DNA of 64,000 nt from contig NZ_LMOP01000008.1 in assembly GCF_001423585.1 (NCBI RefSeq), forward strand, positions 1,111,323 to 1,175,322, given 5' to 3'. This document shows positions 19,336-26,379 of the stretch, in pieces. Numbering within the stretch: the stretch's first letter is position 1; every line of letters begins with the position of its first letter. This stretch comes from Xanthomonas sp. Leaf148. Lineage in GTDB: Bacteria; Pseudomonadota; Gammaproteobacteria; Xanthomonadales; Xanthomonadaceae. A model generated the notes under the pieces. It was not told where the DNA came from. It worked only from the letters and a program-made list of their open reading frames with translations, and did no database searches. The position numbers and the translations under genes were made by a program.

Positions 19336-19484
19336 TCGGAGATCAACTGTTTTTAGCGAAAAATTAACGAAAATCTAATCCTTTGCTCGCTAGCCTCTGT
19401 CGACCGTAGCTCCGCTCTCGGCAGTGACGGTGATCGGGATGAACTTTTGGCCCAAGTGCGGTGTCGCACTTGGGCCTTTTTATT
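19336..19484 (+). ncRNA. Candidate small RNA or 3' UTR ending in a strong terminator
   Basis: After rimK an A/T-rich segment (TTTTTAGCGAAAAATTAACG at 19353-19372) is followed by about 80 nt of balanced sequence and then the perfect terminator at 19449. The A/T block could be a promoter, giving an RNA of about 90 nt, or the whole could be the rimK 3' UTR. I do not recognise the sequence. Confidence 0.35.
19449..19484 (+). terminator. Strong rho-independent terminator
   Basis: GGCCCAAGTGCG / CGCACTTGGGCC, a perfect 12-bp stem with a GTGT loop, followed by TTTTTATT. It ends the rimK transcript or a small RNA between rimK and the next gene. Confidence 0.9.
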
Positions 19485-19560
19485 CGTGGCTTGCCGCTTT
19501 CGGGGTTCGCGTCTACATTTGTTAAATGTTAAATCGGGTCAGACATAAGGAAGCGTCCGC

Positions 19561-20001
19561 ATGGCAAGGCAATTAGGCGTTCTGGTGTTGCTTCTCGCCA
19601 TCTGTGCTTGCAGTTCTGCATCGGCAGCAGTGATCGATGCTGAAAAGCCTTTCAAGCCACAGGCCACGCAAGTGCGCTCTGATCTTGAAGAGGGCGACAA
19701 GTACTCCGAGATCAGTCAGGAAGAGCGCGCTAAGGTGTTTGCGGCACTTGATCGGATGGACAGGGCGCTCGACGCGCAGCCTGACGTCCGAGCATTGCAG
19801 CCAGACCAACAGGCGGCCGTGCGTAACGATCAAGAGCTTGTCACCAGAATTTTGACCCGGGCGGGCGAAGATAGCCGGCTGATCTGTCGGCGCGAGCGCG
19901 CAACTGGTTCGCAGATGAGTACGAAGCAGTGCATGACAGCCGCCGAGCGCCGCCGTCAGACGACTGTGAGTCAAGACCAAATTTCTCGGCGCCAGCGCTA
20001 A
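19561..20001 (+). CDS. Secreted hypothetical protein upstream of colR
   Basis: A 146-residue protein with a signal sequence (MARQLGVLVLLLAICACSSA), either cleaved by signal peptidase I or, given ICAC-S, possibly a poor lipobox. The mature part is charged and helical (FAALDRMDRALDAQPDVRAL) with two cysteines near the end (RLICRRER, STKQCMTAAE). It ends 24 bp before colR on the same strand, so it is probably cotranscribed with the two-component genes. No domain is recognised. Confidence 0.75.
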   Translation: MARQLGVLVLLLAICACSSASAAVIDAEKPFKPQATQVRSDLEEGDKYSEISQEERAKVFAALDRMDRALDAQPDVRALQPDQQAAVRNDQELVTRILTRAGEDSRLICRRERATGSQMSTKQCMTAAERRRQTTVSQDQISRRQR

Positions 20002-20025
20002 AAATAGCTTACCAACGAGGTTCCA

Positions 20026-20703
20026 GTGCGAATTCTAGTAATTGAAGACAACAGCGATATCGCCGCCAATCTGGGCGACTATCTTGAAGACCGTGGTCAC
20101 ACCGTGGACTTCGCAGCCGACGGTGTGACCGGGCTGCATTTGGCAGTGGTGCATGAGTTCGACGCCATCGTGCTCGACCTCAACCTGCCCGGCATGGACG
20201 GCATCGAGGTGTGTCGCAAGCTGCGCAACGAAGCGCGCAAGCAGACGCCGGTGCTGATGCTGACCGCCCGCGACTCGCTGGACAACAAGCTGGCCGGCTT
20301 CGACTCCGGTGCCGACGACTACCTGATCAAGCCGTTCGCGCTGCAGGAAGTGGAAGTACGCCTCAACGCTTTGTCGCGTCGCGGCAAGGGTGTGCATACC
20401 CGCGTGCTGGAAACCGGCGATCTGGAATACAACCTGGACACGCTGGAAGTGCGTCGCCGCGGCAAGCTGCTGCAGCTCAACCCGACCGCGCTCAAGATCC
20501 TGCAGGCGCTGATGGAAGCCTCCCCGGCGGTGGTGACGCGGCAAGAGCTGGAAACCCGTGTCTGGGGCGAAGAACTGCCCGATTCCGACTCGCTGCGCGT
20601 GCATATCCATGGCCTGCGTGCAGTGGTCGACAAGCCGTTCGACGTGCCGATGATCCAGACCCGTCACGGCATCGGTTATCGCATCGCTTCGCCTGATGCC
20701 TGA
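20026..20703 (+). CDS. colR: OmpR-family response regulator, probably ColR/VgrR
   Basis: A 225-residue regulator. The receiver (about 1-118) has acidic D8-N9, phosphoacceptor D51 (AIVLDLNLPGMDG), T in MLTARD and K in IKPFALQE. The winged-helix DNA-binding domain (about 128-222) includes TRQELETRVWGEELPDSDSL and RHGIGYRI. Its position between rimK and the pil cluster and its partner kinase fit the Xanthomonas colRS (vgrRS) pair, which controls metal homeostasis, envelope stress and virulence. The start is GTG at 20026 (GTGCGAATTC) after an AACGAGG ribosome site. The symbol rests on context and similarity, not on a search. Confidence 0.8.
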   Translation: MRILVIEDNSDIAANLGDYLEDRGHTVDFAADGVTGLHLAVVHEFDAIVLDLNLPGMDGIEVCRKLRNEARKQTPVLMLTARDSLDNKLAGFDSGADDYLIKPFALQEVEVRLNALSRRGKGVHTRVLETGDLEYNLDTLEVRRRGKLLQLNPTALKILQALMEASPAVVTRQELETRVWGEELPDSDSLRVHIHGLRAVVDKPFDVPMIQTRHGIGYRIASPDA

Positions 20704-22030
20704 AAGTAACAGCAGCGTGCGGCCCGCCCGTAGGCGTGGCCGCTACCGGCGGCGCCTGCGCAGCCGCATCATTCTGTCGTTCGTGTTGTTGGGCTTTTGC
20801 CTGACAACACTGTTCGCCTTCGCCACCAACTGGGCACGCGCGCGTGTGGAAAACCAGTTGGTCGAAGACGTGATGAATCGCAACATCGACGCCTTTGCAC
20901 AGCGGTTCTATTCCGACCCGCTGCGCAATCCCGATCTGCCCGTGCAGCAGATGCGCGGGCGTGTGGTCAAAAGCGACAAGTTCGAAGCGCTGCGCCTTGA
21001 GCAGCCGGAGTGGTACCAGTTTCCGGATGGCATCCACACCATCTCCGGCGTGGACGAAAGTGGCAACGCGTACTCGTACAAACTGGCGGTGCGCAAGACG
21101 CCCAGCGAGTGGTTCTTCCTCGCTTACGACATGACGCAGACGCTGCGTGGTGAGATTCAACTCAAGCGCACCTTGATGTTGTCAGTGCTCGTCTTCAGCG
21201 GGTTTTCGTTGGTGATCGGCTGGTGGTCGGCGTCCAAGGTGATGCGGCCGGTGTCGGATCTGGCGGCCCGCCTGCGCGCCTATCGTGGCGGCACTAGCGA
21301 ACCCAAACCGTTGGCAGCGCACTTTCCGGACGATGAGGTCGGCCAGCTCGCCGAAGCGTTGGACGACTACTCGGCGCGCCTGACCGAGGTCGTGCAGCGC
21401 GACCGCGAATTCAACGCCGACGTCAGCCATGAGCTGCGCACCCCGCTGGCGGTGATCCGGGGTGCCACCGAACTGCTGCTGACCAAGCCCAATCTGGATG
21501 AGAAGGTGCTGCAGCGTCTGCAGCGCATCCAGCGCGCCGAACTGCAGTGCAGCGATCTGATCGGCTCGCTGCTGCTGCTCTCGCGCAACGAACGCGGGCA
21601 GGGCAGCAGCAATGTGGCCAAGGTCGCCGAACAACTGATTGATTCGCATCGCGCCCAGCTCGGCGGCAAACCGCTGGAGCTACTGCTGGAAGGCGAGCGC
21701 GACCTGGTCATCGACGCACCGGAATCCGCCCTGTCGGTGGCGCTGGGCAACCTCATCGGCAATGCCGTCAAGTACACCCAGGACGGCCAGGTGCGCGTAC
21801 GCGTGCGTGGGGACTGCGTGGAAGTCATCGACTCCGGCCCCGGCCTGAGCGAAGAAGACGCAGCCAAACTCTTCCAGCGCGGTTACCGCGGTACCCACGC
21901 AGGCCACTCGCAAGGCGGCGGCATCGGTCTGTCGATCGTCAGCCGCCTATGCGACCTGTACGGCTGGCGCGTGAGCGTGCGCCCAGGCCAAGAGCGCGGC
22001 GTCATCGCAACGCTCGCCTTCCATCGTTAA
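20696..22030 (+). CDS. colS: Sensor histidine kinase, probably ColS/VgrS
   Basis: A 444-residue kinase overlapping colR by 8 bp. It has TM1 at about 24-46, a periplasmic sensor at about 47-157, TM2 at about 158-178 and HAMP (KVMRPVSDLAARL). The H-box FNADVSHELRTPLAV carries H245. It also has an N-box (GNLIGNAVKY), a G1 box DSGPGLS and a G2-like GGGIGLSIV. The periplasmic part contains an ExxE element, EQPE at 102-105, the ferric-iron-binding motif reported for ColS/VgrS proteins. Predicted signal: periplasmic metal. No terminator follows directly. A half-copy of a repeat family lies 47 bp downstream. Confidence 0.82.
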   Translation: MPESNSSVRPARRRGRYRRRLRSRIILSFVLLGFCLTTLFAFATNWARARVENQLVEDVMNRNIDAFAQRFYSDPLRNPDLPVQQMRGRVVKSDKFEALRLEQPEWYQFPDGIHTISGVDESGNAYSYKLAVRKTPSEWFFLAYDMTQTLRGEIQLKRTLMLSVLVFSGFSLVIGWWSASKVMRPVSDLAARLRAYRGGTSEPKPLAAHFPDDEVGQLAEALDDYSARLTEVVQRDREFNADVSHELRTPLAVIRGATELLLTKPNLDEKVLQRLQRIQRAELQCSDLIGSLLLLSRNERGQGSSNVAKVAEQLIDSHRAQLGGKPLELLLEGERDLVIDAPESALSVALGNLIGNAVKYTQDGQVRVRVRGDCVEVIDSGPGLSEEDAAKLFQRGYRGTHAGHSQGGGIGLSIVSRLCDLYGWRVSVRPGQERGVIATLAFHR

Positions 22031-22076
22031 GTCCACCGCTAAAAGCGCGCTAACGATACCGTCAAGTGAAATCTTG

Positions 22077-22110
22077 TGTAGGAGCGCACCTGGGCGCGAG
22101 GGCTTTACCC
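22077..22110. repeat. Half copy of the GTAGGAGCGCACCTGGGCGCGA repeat
   Basis: GTAGGAGCGCACCTGGGCGC followed by GAGGGCTTTACC matches the left arm of the two complete 68-bp hairpins at 46193 and 46359. The right arm is missing. Confidence 0.7.
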
Positions 22111-22224
22111 AGAACCTCATCAGTAATGCCTACACCAGCAAACAATGCTAGACAGAACATGTAGTTTTTTTCTTCAGTGGGACCACGTTCGCGCGTCGTA
22201 ATTTACAAGCTTGTATTTACTTTA

Positions 22225-22365
22225 AGGCATCTAACGAAAGTACTGCGCAGCCGCTACACGGGCGCGGCCGCTGCTCGGAATCGGCATGTCCCACGCGTAC
22301 ACTCTGGTTCCTCCGCGCCGTCCACGCCCATCGTACGACTGCTCGCTACGTTTTGTGGGCCGCTC
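22225..22365 (-). mobile_element. MITE-like element, copy 1 (141 bp, TTA duplication)
   Basis: Inverted ends (AGGCATCTAACGAAAG left, complement of GAGCGGCCCACAAAAC right) are flanked by TTA on both sides (22222-22224 and 22366-22368). On the minus strand the core AACGTAGCGAGCAGTCG, GTGGACGGCGCGGAGGAACC and ACATGCCGATTCCGAGC matches the copies at 34398, 42037 and 61028. The left end has diverged. It has no coding capacity. Confidence 0.8.
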
Positions 22366-22525
22366 TTAGCCGCATGCCCTGAAAACCGGCAATTCGCAGG
22401 CTAACAAATTGCAGTGCTCAGCGGAGTTGGGTTCTTTACCTCATGTGGCCGGCGATCTCTGGCGCGAGTGCTCCGAAGCAAAGGCGCGCCAAAGCTAGTC
22501 GTGGCTTTGTTCTGTGTCGACGGAT

Positions 22526-22760
22526 TTATTTGGTTATCTGCAGGTGGCCGTCAAGATCGCAGCGGCGCGCCGTATCGATGTAGTCGCTCCATCGCTGCTT
22601 ATCGTGGTGTTGATGAGCTGAGCTGGCGTGTACTGCGAAGTTGTATAGCGAATAAGCCAGCAGAAGCGCCAAGGCAGCCAGGGCCAGTGCGCGGACAGCT
22701 TTAGCTGCAGCAGGCGACAGAGCGTAACTGCCATGCCCAAGGTAACGACCTACTGCAGCT
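22526..22760 (-). pseudogene. Orphan reading frame with membrane-protein look but no start
   Basis: On the minus strand one frame ending in TAA at 22526 encodes an apparent membrane helix (AVRALALAALALLLAYSLYN) followed by a polar, histidine-rich stretch and RWSDYIDTARRCDLDGHLQI. The pattern looks protein-like, yet upstream of it there is a stop and no ATG or GTG. It may be the remnant of a small membrane protein gene downstream of coaE. Family unknown. Confidence 0.3.
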
Positions 22761-22768
22761 TGCAGAGA

Positions 22769-23392
22769 TCAAACTGACTCAGGTGACCTCGAGCATCGCG
22801 CCCGATAGCCCGCATCCAGCCTGGCCGCTGCCGCCGCGAGTTGCTCCAGCTGATCGCTATTGCATACGACATCATCGGCAATCGCCAGCCGTTGGTTGCG
22901 AGATGCTTGTGCGGCAATCATTTGATCCGCCAATGCGGGCGTGCTGCCGTCGCGTTGCATCAGTCGTGCGTGTTGCAGCTCGACCGGTGTATCGACAACG
23001 AGGACGCGGTCAAGCCACGAATAGGCCGCCCGGCCGCCCGCTTCGGCCAAAAGAGGGATGGCAACGATGGAATAAGCGCCGTCCGCTGCCTGTGCCGCGC
23101 GCTGTAGCTCCGCACGAATGGCGGGATGGGTGATTGCCTCAAGCGCCTTGCGTTGGGCTGGATCGGAGAAGACGATGTTGCGCAAGGCTAGCCGGTCCAG
23201 CGTGCCGTTGGGCAGCACAACGCCTGGACCAAAGCGGTCGACGATTGCATTGAGGAGCGGGCCGGGCGCAACGACCTGCCGCGCAACGACATCGGCATCG
23301 ATCACCGGCACGCCCAGTTTCTCGAACTCGGCGGCCAGCGCGCTTTTGCCAGAGGCAATGCCACCGGTGAGACCGACGATGAAGTCGCTCAT
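22769..23392 (-). CDS. coaE: Dephospho-CoA kinase CoaE
   Basis: A 207-residue P-loop kinase performing the last step of coenzyme A synthesis. Walker A is GLTGGIASGKSAL (about residues 8-20), followed by VIDADVVARQVV, the substrate-lid region RMMQRDG-like ARLMQRDG, and VVCNSDQLEQL near the end. It starts 13 bp after the stop of pilD on the same strand, the standard pilD-coaE pairing of gammaproteobacteria. Confidence 0.95.
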   Translation of the reverse strand: MSDFIVGLTGGIASGKSALAAEFEKLGVPVIDADVVARQVVAPGPLLNAIVDRFGPGVVLPNGTLDRLALRNIVFSDPAQRKALEAITHPAIRAELQRAAQAADGAYSIVAIPLLAEAGGRAAYSWLDRVLVVDTPVELQHARLMQRDGSTPALADQMIAAQASRNQRLAIADDVVCNSDQLEQLAAAAARLDAGYRARCSRSPESV

Positions 23393-23405
23393 CGTCGTGC
23401 TCCGG

Positions 23406-24269
23406 TCAACGCAGGCCTGCGAAGTGCAGGTAGCCGTCCACTAGATCATTGCCCCAGAAGAACACCACCCAGCCGGCGATGGCCAGGTAGGGGCCGAACG
23501 GGATCGGCGTGGCGCGGTCGCGACCCTTGGCCGCCAGCCAGATCGAGCCGAGGATGGCGCCGACCAGCGAAGAGATCAGGATGATCGGCAGGATGCCTTT
23601 CAGCCCGCACCACGCACCGAGCGCAGCCAGCAGCTTGAAGTCGCCGTGGCCCATGCCTTCCTTGCCGGTGAGCTGCTTGAACAGCCACCACACCGTCCAC
23701 AGCGACACATAGCCGACCGCCGCACCCAGCAGGGCGGGCTTGGCCGGCATATAGAGGTTATCCATTGAGCCGACCAGGCCCAGCCACATCAACGGCAGGG
23801 TCAGCTGGTCGGGTAGCAGCTTGTGGCGCAGATCGATGCCCGACATCGCCACCAGGAAACAACTCAGCACGATCGCGCCGAAGCCCTGCCAGCCGAAGCC
23901 GAAGCGCCATACGCTGGCCACGCAAAGGATAGAGGTGAGCAGCTCGACCAGCGGGTACTGAATGGAAATCGGCTTGCCGCTGTAACGCGACTTGCCGCGT
24001 AGCATCAACCAACTGACGAGCGGAATGTTCTCCCACCACTTGAGCTTGTCGCCGGTGACCGGATCATGGGACGGCTCAACCACAATCCCAGGCGGCGGCG
24101 GCTCATACAGCTCCGGCAGTTCCAGGATCTCGCGCGCATCGCGCCGCCACTGCCACTCCATGCGCTTGGGCAAGCGCAGGATCACCACGTTCAGGAAGCT
24201 GCCGATCAGCAGTCCCAGTCCGGCCGCGGCAGGAAAGCCGAGACCGGGATGCTGGTCGAGAAATGCCAT
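23406..24269 (-). CDS. pilD: Type IV prepilin peptidase PilD (XpsO)
   Basis: A 287-residue inner-membrane aspartyl protease that cleaves and N-methylates prepilins and type II secretion pseudopilins. Catalytic aspartates lie in SGIDLRHKLLPD and in the GxGD site GHGDFKLL. The cytoplasmic loop where most homologues carry four zinc cysteines reads SHDPVTGDKLKWWENIP and GKSRYSGKPIS, with no cysteine. This matches the known Xanthomonas enzyme, which is functional without those residues. It sits between pilC and coaE, 6 bp after the pilC stop. Confidence 0.95.
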   Translation of the reverse strand: MAFLDQHPGLGFPAAAGLGLLIGSFLNVVILRLPKRMEWQWRRDAREILELPELYEPPPPGIVVEPSHDPVTGDKLKWWENIPLVSWLMLRGKSRYSGKPISIQYPLVELLTSILCVASVWRFGFGWQGFGAIVLSCFLVAMSGIDLRHKLLPDQLTLPLMWLGLVGSMDNLYMPAKPALLGAAVGYVSLWTVWWLFKQLTGKEGMGHGDFKLLAALGAWCGLKGILPIILISSLVGAILGSIWLAAKGRDRATPIPFGPYLAIAGWVVFFWGNDLVDGYLHFAGLR

Positions 24270-24275
24270 TACGTC

Positions 24276-25535
24276 TTATCCAACCACTGCGCCGAGTTTG
24301 AAGATCGGAAGATACATGCCGATGACCATGCCGCCTACGATCGTGCCAATAAACACCATGATCAGTGGTTCGAGCAAGCTGCTAAGAGCGTCCACGGAGT
24401 TGTTGACTTCTTGTTCAAAGTATTCAGCCACTTTGAAGAGCATTGCATCAAGCGCGCCGGCTTCTTCGCCAATCGCAGTCATTTGAATAACCATGTGTGG
24501 AAATAGGTTCACCTGTTTCATCGCCATGTTGACCGGGTAACCCACAGACACATCGTCCCGCATCCTGAAAACAGCCTCCTCATAAAGCTTATTGCCAGTA
24601 GCGCCCGCTACGATCCCAAGTGCCTCCACTAGAGGAACGCCTGCTTTGAATGTCACTGCAGTCGTCCGTGCAAAGCGTGCAATCGCACTGTTGTGCATGA
24701 TCTGCCCGATTACGGGCACCTTGAGGATCAATCGATCGAGTCCATGCTGCATCCGTGGAGAACGTTTGTAGGCAAACATGAAGCCAAGGACAGATCCAAT
24801 TGCGACCACCAGCATCAACCACCAATAGCTGACCATGAAGCGCGATGCGTTGACGAGGAGCTGAGTGAATGCCGGTAGTTCGGCACCGAAGCCCTTGAAT
24901 ACTTCTTCGAACTGAGGCACCACGAAGATGAGCAAAATCGCACTCACGATGATTGCCACCGCAACCACCATGGCAGGGTAGAACAGTGCCTTTTTGATCT
25001 TGCCCTTTAGGGCTTCAATGTTTTCTTTGTAGGTAGCGACCGTTTCAAGGACTGTCTCCAGTACGCCAGCGCCTTCGCCCGCGCGGACAAGGTTGCGGTA
25101 GAGCTCGTCGAATTGAACTGGATGCTTGCTGATTGACTCATAGAGCGACGAGCCGCCCTCAATGTCAGTCCTGACTTGGCCCACCATCTTCTTCATGCGT
25201 GGGTTCTTGTGCCCCTCGCCGATGATCTCGAGAGAACTCACGATCGGCACGCCTGACTTCATCATAGTCGCCATTTGGCGACTAAAAAATGCAATATCTT
25301 TTGGCGTGATCTTTTTGCCTGCCGCTCCGAAAAGAGGCTTCGGCTTTTGCTTCACCATGCTGGGCACAATGCCCTGACGGCGCAGCTCTGCTCGCAACAT
25401 ATTGGCGTTACGGGCTGGCTGCTCTCCCTTCATCTTCACGCCACGCTTGTCAGCCCCTTCCCAAATGAAGGTCTGCAGCATGCTTGTGTTCCGGTCGACC
25501 GGTTGCTTCTTGATGGCGCTACGCGCGACTGACAT
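24276..25535 (-). CDS. pilC: Type IV pilus inner-membrane platform protein PilC
   Basis: A 419-residue protein from ATG 25535 (MSVARSAIKKQPVDRN). It has two GspF/PilC repeats: FFSRQMATMMKSGVPIVSSL (about 95-114) and FARTTAVTFKAGVPLVEALG (about 300-319). Three membrane helices lie near 200, 245 and 400. PilC couples the ATPases PilB and PilT to pilin in the membrane. It is first in pilC-pilD-coaE and divergent from pilA. Base composition is a little lower in GC than the flanks, as is common in pil loci with variable history. Confidence 0.95.
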   Translation of the reverse strand: MSVARSAIKKQPVDRNTSMLQTFIWEGADKRGVKMKGEQPARNANMLRAELRRQGIVPSMVKQKPKPLFGAAGKKITPKDIAFFSRQMATMMKSGVPIVSSLEIIGEGHKNPRMKKMVGQVRTDIEGGSSLYESISKHPVQFDELYRNLVRAGEGAGVLETVLETVATYKENIEALKGKIKKALFYPAMVVAVAIIVSAILLIFVVPQFEEVFKGFGAELPAFTQLLVNASRFMVSYWWLMLVVAIGSVLGFMFAYKRSPRMQHGLDRLILKVPVIGQIMHNSAIARFARTTAVTFKAGVPLVEALGIVAGATGNKLYEEAVFRMRDDVSVGYPVNMAMKQVNLFPHMVIQMTAIGEEAGALDAMLFKVAEYFEQEVNNSVDALSSLLEPLIMVFIGTIVGGMVIGMYLPIFKLGAVVG

Positions 25536-25887
25536 GTTGAGCTCCCCAAATCCAGCCATCCCCAGGCCGGAGTACGCAGTGATGGTAGCGTGTTTGCTAG
25601 GCAAGGGCATCATATCGATCGATGGACCTGCGGCGTCTTGAGAAGTGACCACTCGTAGTCGGAATCTGACCTTGCGCGTCATATGGTCATCCCCATCGCA
25701 CTTGAAGGCAGAGGAGCTTTCATTTGCCGAAATGCCTGGCATCATTGCCCCGGGGAGAAGAAGCGAACGGGCATTGCTGATTGGCACGTAATCTGCATGT
25801 ACCGATTTGCACACGCGCCCTGCTCGGGTGCACCAAGTGCCCGGGCCGGAGATTTCGGTAAACTCACAACCTCTAGGGGATGCATCC
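25536..25887. other. pilC / pilA divergent regulatory region
   Basis: A 352-bp intergenic region between divergent pilus genes. It contains the sigma-54-type pilA promoter at 25782-25797. The remaining sequence upstream would hold PilR sites. No gene is seen. Confidence 0.6.
25782..25797 (+). promoter_or_regulatory. Sigma-54 (-24/-12) promoter of pilA
   Basis: TGGCACGTAATCTGCA matches the consensus TGGCAC-N5-TTGCA except one base, with GG and GC separated by exactly 10 nt. It lies about 90 bp upstream of pilA. PilR, the sigma-54 activator encoded at 32637-34031, is the expected regulator. Confidence 0.85.
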
Positions 25888-26313
25888 ATGAAGAAGCAAC
25901 AAGGCTTTACACTTATCGAACTGATGATCGTGGTCGCGATCATCGCCATCCTGGCCGCCATCGCGCTGCCGGCTTATCAGGACTACACCACTCGCGCTAA
26001 GCTCACTGAAGCGCTGACGATGTCGGCGCCTGCCAAGCTTGCGGTAACTGAGACTGCATCGTCGCTCGGTGGCCTTGCTCAGGTTACTGCGGCAAATTCG
26101 GGTTACGCATTCCCGGGTGCCACGAAGTATGTCAGCGGCGTCGCCATCACCAGTGCTACGGGCCAAGTCGCTGTAACCTCCACCGTGCCGAACGCAACCG
26201 GTACCCTCCTGCTGACCCCGACTGATGTCGGTGGTGGCCAGCTGAAGTGGACCTGCTCTTCCGCCATCAATGTCAAGTACCTGCCGGCGGAGTGCCGTAA
26301 CTCGGGCACCTGA
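25888..26313 (+). CDS. pilA: Type IV major pilin PilA
   Basis: A 141-residue type IVa pilin. The short leader MKKQQG is cleaved by PilD before F ([20 protein letters not shown]), with the conserved Glu5 and hydrophobic alpha-1 helix. The globular domain ends with a disulfide loop between Cys in WTCSSA and Cys in PAECRNSGT. It is expressed from the sigma-54 promoter and followed by a strong terminator, so it can be made in excess of the downstream cargo. Confidence 0.96.
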   Translation: MKKQQGFTLIELMIVVAIIAILAAIALPAYQDYTTRAKLTEALTMSAPAKLAVTETASSLGGLAQVTAANSGYAFPGATKYVSGVAITSATGQVAVTSTVPNATGTLLLTPTDVGGGQLKWTCSSAINVKYLPAECRNSGT

Positions 26314-26335
26314 TAGGTTCAGACGAGTAGCTTTT

Positions 26336-26367
26336 AGAGGCCCCGCAACGCGGGGCCTCTTTTTTTC
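26336..26367 (+). terminator. Rho-independent terminator after pilA
   Basis: A perfect 11-bp stem AGAGGCCCCGC / GCGGGGCCTCT with loop AAC, followed by seven T's. It would stop most pilA transcripts before the next gene, which starts 12 bp downstream. Confidence 0.93.
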
Positions 26368-26379
26368 TGGGGGCATATC

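Larger units (their letters stand above)
22031..22768. other. Long intergenic region holding repeats and an orphan frame
   Basis: About 740 bp between colS and coaE (convergent). It contains a half copy of the GTAGGAGCGCACC repeat (22077-22110), a complete MITE-like element (22225-22365) and a minus-strand frame without start (22526-22760), each listed separately. No intact gene is seen. Confidence 0.6.
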
